Positions 14,729 to 17,267 of a stretch of 17,267 nucleotides of DNA are shown in pieces (position 1 is the stretch's first letter; each line of letters begins with the position of its first letter). The stretch spans positions 1-17,267 of the forward strand of contig CAAFYZ010000008.1 of assembly GCA_900767415.1 (NCBI GenBank), in the 5' to 3' direction. This stretch comes from Clostridia bacterium. Lineage in GTDB: Bacteria; Bacillota; Clostridia; Oscillospirales; CAG-272. The notes beneath the pieces are model-generated. The model saw only the letters and a list, made by a program, of their open reading frames with translations. It did no database searches and was not told the DNA's origin. The position numbers were made by a program, and so were the translations under genes.

Positions 14729-15067
14729 ATGCTTCTTGTAGAAACAGCGGTCAGACATAAGGTCTTCGGCGACGGCGTGGTTATCGCACAGAACGGGAAA
14801 TACTTCACCGTAAAGTTTTCCGGAGCGGAAAAGGTGTTCGTGTACCCCGATGTGTTTGAGAAATTTCTTACTCTTGCGGACGGGACGGTCAGCGATGAGA
14901 TCCGCACCGACTTGGAAGCATTGCACGCTTCGAAAAAGCAGTTGATCGAAGAAAAGCATAAAGAGAACGAGCGCGCCATGACGCACGGCATCGTCATCCC
15001 GGGAAAAGAAATTCCGCAGGAGACAAAAGAGGACGACCCGCGCTCGTCCGATTCGGAAGAACTCTGA
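14729..15067 (+). CDS. Small protein with KOW/Tudor-like N-terminal module, function unknown
   Basis: 112 residues. Residues ~8-50 (HKVFGDGVV, then FTVKFSGAEKVFVYPDVFEKFL) resemble a short beta-barrel module seen in many Firmicutes proteins, where a H-x-x-FG-x-G-x-V strand is followed by a K-x-F-x-YP-x-x-F segment. The second half is helical and highly charged (KKQLIEEKHKENERA) and ends in an acidic, Asp/Glu/Ser-rich tail that is probably disordered. There is no signal peptide or membrane segment. A nucleic-acid or protein-binding role would suit the module but is inference. The ribosome site is weak. The upstream frame stays open for 36 codons back to a stop at 14618, but contains no ATG, GTG or TTG start. 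It is followed by a strong terminator, so it is probably transcribed alone. Confidence 0.7.
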   Translation: MLLVETAVRHKVFGDGVVIAQNGKYFTVKFSGAEKVFVYPDVFEKFLTLADGTVSDEIRTDLEALHASKKQLIEEKHKENERAMTHGIVIPGKEIPQETKEDDPRSSDSEEL

Positions 15068-15074
15068 CCCTTAT

Positions 15075-15116
15075 GCCGCCCGACAGCAGGAGATTTGTCG
15101 CTGTCGGGCGGCTTTT
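15075..15116 (+). terminator. Rho-independent terminator after the small-protein gene
   Basis: A 13-bp GC-rich perfect stem (GCCGCCCGACAGC at 15075-15087 with its complement at 15100-15112), then TTTT. Confidence 0.92.
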
Positions 15117-15140
15117 CGATAAAATTCTCACGGAGGACGT

Positions 15141-16586
15141 ATGATCGGTTACGGGTATCTGTTTTCGTTTTTATATGTGGCGCTCGTTGTCGGCGTCGCG
15201 GCGTTGCTTTATCGTTTCGGTATGCCGAAAGCATATACGAGAAAGTTCATTCATATCTTCGTCGCTTTTGAATGGGTGATCCTCTATCGTTTTATGGGGA
15301 CGAGTTTACACTTCTTCCTTGTCTGTGTGCTGTTTCTTCTTCTCTTGCTTTTGGTATATGTCAAACGTCTTTTGCCGATGATGGCGTCCGACGGAGAGAA
15401 CGCTCCCGGCACCGTCTATTATGCGTTGGCGATGTCCGCCGCGGCACTTGTCACATATTTTGTCCCCGATTTTATGATACCGTTCGGCGTCGGGGTTTTC
15501 GCGACCTCCTTCGGCGACGGTCTTGCCGGTACGGTCGGACAACTGATCCGACGGGGGAATCCGAGAGTTTACGGCGAAAAAACGCTGTTTGGCACGCTTT
15601 CCTGTTTTTTGATTACGACGCTTTCTTCATTTTTGATTTTCGTAATCTTCGGTATGCCGCTCGGAATTTTCCACGCTCTGGCGATCGGTGTCTTTGCGGC
15701 GGGGACGGAACTTCTCACCTCCCGAGGACTTGATAACATCACCGTTACGTTTGCCGCGGCGGCGTTGACCTTTTTCTTTCTGAAAGTGCCGACGGCTGCG
15801 GAATATCTGGTTCCGATCCTTGCGACACCGTTTGTCATTCTTTTGGTTTTACGGCGTCGGGCACTGACACGGGACGGCATCGCGGCGGCGCTTTTTCTGG
15901 ATCTTGCGGTTTCCGTCTCTCTCGGTAATTTCGGCTTTTTGACGTTGCTCTTTTTCTTCGCGGTTGCCGTTCTTCTCGATCATATAAAAAAGGAAAAGAA
16001 AGAAAAAATTCTTTCCGCAAGAGAAGAGAAGGGGACGCGTCGGGACGCCTTCCAGGTTCTTGCCAATGCGATGCTGCCGGTTTCGTCCGCCGTGTTTTTC
16101 TTCCTGACGCAGAAACCGATGTTTCTTCTTCCGTTTGTCGCCGGAATGGCGGAGGCACTCGCCGATACGGCGGCATCTTCCGTCGGTGTGCTTTCTTCTT
16201 CCGCCTTCGACCTCTTCCGTATGCGTCGGTGTGAGCGGGGGATCAGCGGCGGGATGTCATGGCTCGGTACGGGCATGGCGTTGCTCTCGTCCTTTGCTCT
16301 TTCATTTTTTACCTGCCTTTTCGGGCAGATCACGCCTTTTGCCGCCCTGATTGCGGCACTTCTTGCGTTTCTCGGCTCTGTCTTCGACAGTTTTCTCGGC
16401 TCGCTCTTTCAGGTGAAGTACCGTTGCGTCGTCTGCCGTCGTCTGACGGAAAAGAGAGAATGTCACGGCATGAAGACCGAGCGTGCACGCGGGATTCCGT
16501 TTCTCGATAACGACCTTGTCAATCTGTTCTCTTCGCTCTTTACGGTGCTCGCCGCCGTCGGTGCGTATTTTCTCTTTCTGAAATAA
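15141..16586 (+). CDS. Membrane fusion protein: phytol/dolichol-kinase-like domain plus DUF92 (VTE6-like) domain
   Basis: 481 residues with many hydrophobic helices. Residues ~1-235 resemble CTP-dependent polyprenol/phytol kinases and CDP-diglyceride synthases: RKFIHI at 34-39, SFGDGLAG at 123-130, and EKTLFGTLSCF at 146-156. Residues ~240-481 match DUF92/TMEM19 (PF01940): TRDGIAAALF near 243, QVLAN at 305-309, ALADTAASSVG at 339-349, GISGGMSWLGT at 367-377, DSFLGSLFQVKYRCVVC at 416-432, and FLDNDLVN at 454-461. In plants and cyanobacteria VTE5 phosphorylates phytol and the DUF92 protein VTE6 adds the second phosphate. Here both sit in one chain, so a two-step activation of an isoprenoid alcohol in the membrane is the natural inference; the substrate is unknown. 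CGGAGGAC (15131-15138) precedes ATG 15141. Confidence 0.85.
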   Translation: MIGYGYLFSFLYVALVVGVAALLYRFGMPKAYTRKFIHIFVAFEWVILYRFMGTSLHFFLVCVLFLLLLLLVYVKRLLPMMASDGENAPGTVYYALAMSAAALVTYFVPDFMIPFGVGVFATSFGDGLAGTVGQLIRRGNPRVYGEKTLFGTLSCFLITTLSSFLIFVIFGMPLGIFHALAIGVFAAGTELLTSRGLDNITVTFAAAALTFFFLKVPTAAEYLVPILATPFVILLVLRRRALTRDGIAAALFLDLAVSVSLGNFGFLTLLFFFAVAVLLDHIKKEKKEKILSAREEKGTRRDAFQVLANAMLPVSSAVFFFLTQKPMFLLPFVAGMAEALADTAASSVGVLSSSAFDLFRMRRCERGISGGMSWLGTGMALLSSFALSFFTCLFGQITPFAALIAALLAFLGSVFDSFLGSLFQVKYRCVVCRRLTEKRECHGMKTERARGIPFLDNDLVNLFSSLFTVLAAVGAYFLFLK

Positions 16587-16591
16587 AAAAT

Positions 16592-16620
16592 GCGGCGTCC
16601 CGAAAATTCCGGGACGCCGC
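16592..16620. terminator. Bidirectional terminator
   Basis: An 11-bp perfect stem (GCGGCGTCCCG at 16592-16602 with its complement at 16610-16620). On the minus strand it is followed by a run of six Ts, on the plus strand by TGCCTTTT. It serves the fusion gene and the convergent spore-protein gene. Confidence 0.88.
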
Positions 16621-16726
16621 TGCCTTTTCCGCGGGCACAGCAGGCAGAGAAGGGCGGGGTGCGATTTTTACGATTGCTACAAAAAAGGAGGGAATGAAAA
16701 CGGAATTCTTCTCGTTAAAGAGAAAT

Positions 16727-16927
16727 TCAGCCGTTGGTCTTGATCGAATTCTCGTAGGATTCGATCATTTTCTTTACCATCTGACCACCGACGCTGCCGG
16801 CCTGACGGGCGGTGATATCACCGTTGTAACCCTGCTTGAGGTTCACGCCGACTTCGTTTGCCGCTTCCATCTTGAATCTTTCGAGAGCAGCTTTTGCTTC
16901 GGGAACATTAACCTTGTTCTTAGACAT
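16727..16927 (-). CDS. Small acid-soluble spore protein, alpha/beta type
   Basis: 66 residues, the usual length for this family (PF00269). It saturates and protects DNA in the dormant spore and is degraded on germination. Visible family features are VPEAKAALERFKMEAANEVGV, whose FKMEAANE part fits the cleavage site of the germination protease GPR, and the signature GYNGDITARQAGSVGGQMVK near the C-terminus. GGAGA (minus strand, 16936-16940) precedes ATG 16925-16927. Forespore sigma-G control is expected from the family, but I could not identify a clear sigma-G promoter. Its presence shows that the host lineage forms endospores. Confidence 0.95.
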   Translation of the reverse strand: MSKNKVNVPEAKAALERFKMEAANEVGVNLKQGYNGDITARQAGSVGGQMVKKMIESYENSIKTNG

Positions 16928-17175
16928 GGATTGAATCTCCTGTTTTATTTTGAATCTATATTGATTGAGCCTGCAAAGAAAGGAATCGCTTTGCAGGACT
17001 CGCTTTCCTTGGACTCTGTTTCTATTTTACCATGCCGCGCGCAGAATATAACCGGAAAAATTTTCATATCCCAGCGCCCGACCGCGTATGTTCACTCCAA
17101 AAAGAAAAGAATATCGCCCACGCGCTTTTTGCCTTGTTTTTTTATGAAAAACCCAAAAAATCTTTCAAAAAGGGG
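16928..17175. other. Intergenic region between the spore gene and the rRNA-type promoter
   Basis: No gene. It holds the spore gene's ribosome site, the hairpin at 16967-17001 and A/T-tracts from about 17125. On the minus strand TGGTAAAAT, near 17035, is a possible extended -10 without a clear -35. Confidence 0.5.
16967..17001. other. Hairpin upstream of the spore protein gene
   Basis: GAGCCTGCAAAG (16967-16978) pairs with CTTTGCAGG (16989-16997) and, past one bulged base, CTC (16999-17001), around a ten-base loop. It is followed by no T-run, so it is not a clear terminator. It lies 40 bp before the spore gene start. Confidence 0.6.
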
Positions 17176-17204
17176 TTGACAAAGGGCAGGAAGTGTGATA
17201 GAAT
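17176..17204 (+). promoter_or_regulatory. Strong sigma-A promoter with A-tracts, rRNA type
   Basis: Consensus TTGACA (17176-17181), a 17-base spacer, TAGAAT (17199-17204) with TGA before it. A- and T-tracts at about 17127-17171 resemble an UP element. It carries the same TGTGATAGAATA 12-mer as two other promoters. Confidence 0.88.
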
Positions 17205-17210
17205 AAGAAA

Positions 17211-17267
17211 GCTGTCGATAAGAGACGGCTCGGTCATTGAAAATTGAACAACACGAAAAAGAGAAGA
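17211..17267 (+). other. Probable rRNA operon leader, running off the right edge
   Basis: The segment ATTGAAAATTGAACAACACG (17236-17255) resembles the TTGAAAAxTGAACAA sequence that commonly precedes 16S rRNA genes in Firmicutes as part of the leader. No rRNA sequence itself is inside the window. Confidence 0.6.

Noticed and set aside
16694..17179. Plus-strand frame with a strong purine-rich stretch before its ATG, running antisense to the spore protein gene
   Set aside because: The AAGGAGGG stretch ends only one base before the ATG, which is too close, and the product has no recognisable features while its opposite strand encodes a textbook spore protein.
1..17267. CRISPR array, transposase, prophage or tRNA genes
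   Set aside because: I saw no regularly spaced repeats, transposase motifs, phage genes or tRNA cloverleaf with its TTCGANTC arm on either strand.

Overview
The window suggests a spore-forming, Gram-positive-type member of the Clostridia. It encodes an alpha/beta-type small acid-soluble spore protein, promoters are of the sigma-A type with extended -10 elements, and most genes from about 4656 on are fairly GC-rich. The last ~90 bases look like the promoter and leader of an rRNA operon that starts beyond the right edge. The genus cannot be read from the sequence.

Region 1 (1-4655, visibly more AT-rich) is a surface-glycan locus. It holds the end of a heptose-7-phosphate kinase (hddA), a polysaccharide pyruvyl transferase, a rearranged pseudogene, a hexapeptide-repeat acetyltransferase, a nucleotidyltransferase-phosphatase fusion (HddC-GmhB type) and a sedoheptulose-7-phosphate isomerase (GmhA). 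Together the heptose genes cover all steps from sedoheptulose 7-phosphate to a nucleotide-activated D-glycero-D-manno-heptose. The pyruvyl and acetyl transferases would decorate the glycan. The locus is mosaic. The hddA tail occurs twice, the nucleotidyltransferase head occurs twice, each hddA-tail/nucleotidyltransferase-head pair brackets a different decorating gene, and the middle hddA remnant carries a clean 194-bp in-place inversion. A probable remnant of a nucleotide-sugar dehydrogenase tail closes the region.

Region 2 (4656-10456) holds a class IV aminotransferase of D-amino-acid transaminase type (minus), a divergent DUF362 protein with two 4Fe-4S clusters (plus), a FAD-dependent oxidoreductase (minus) preceded by a PocR-AraC regulator on the same strand, and a YfcE-like phosphodiesterase (minus). 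Bidirectional or strong terminators separate the units. A short motif lies at a matching position, about -65, before both the regulator and the oxidoreductase.

Region 3 (10457-16586, plus strand) holds an atypical GyrB/ParE-like topoisomerase subunit in an apparent operon with cofactor-independent phosphoglycerate mutase. It is followed by a small KOW/Tudor-like protein with a structured leader, and then by a membrane protein that joins a phytol/dolichol-kinase-like domain to a DUF92 (VTE6-like) domain in one chain.

Region 4 (16587-17267) holds the spore protein gene (minus), a hairpin upstream of it, and the rRNA-type promoter with A-tracts.

The points most worth a second look are the VTE5/VTE6-like fusion, the inverted hddA remnant and twin-cassette layout, the candidate PocR-AraC operator pair, and the orphan GyrB-like protein.
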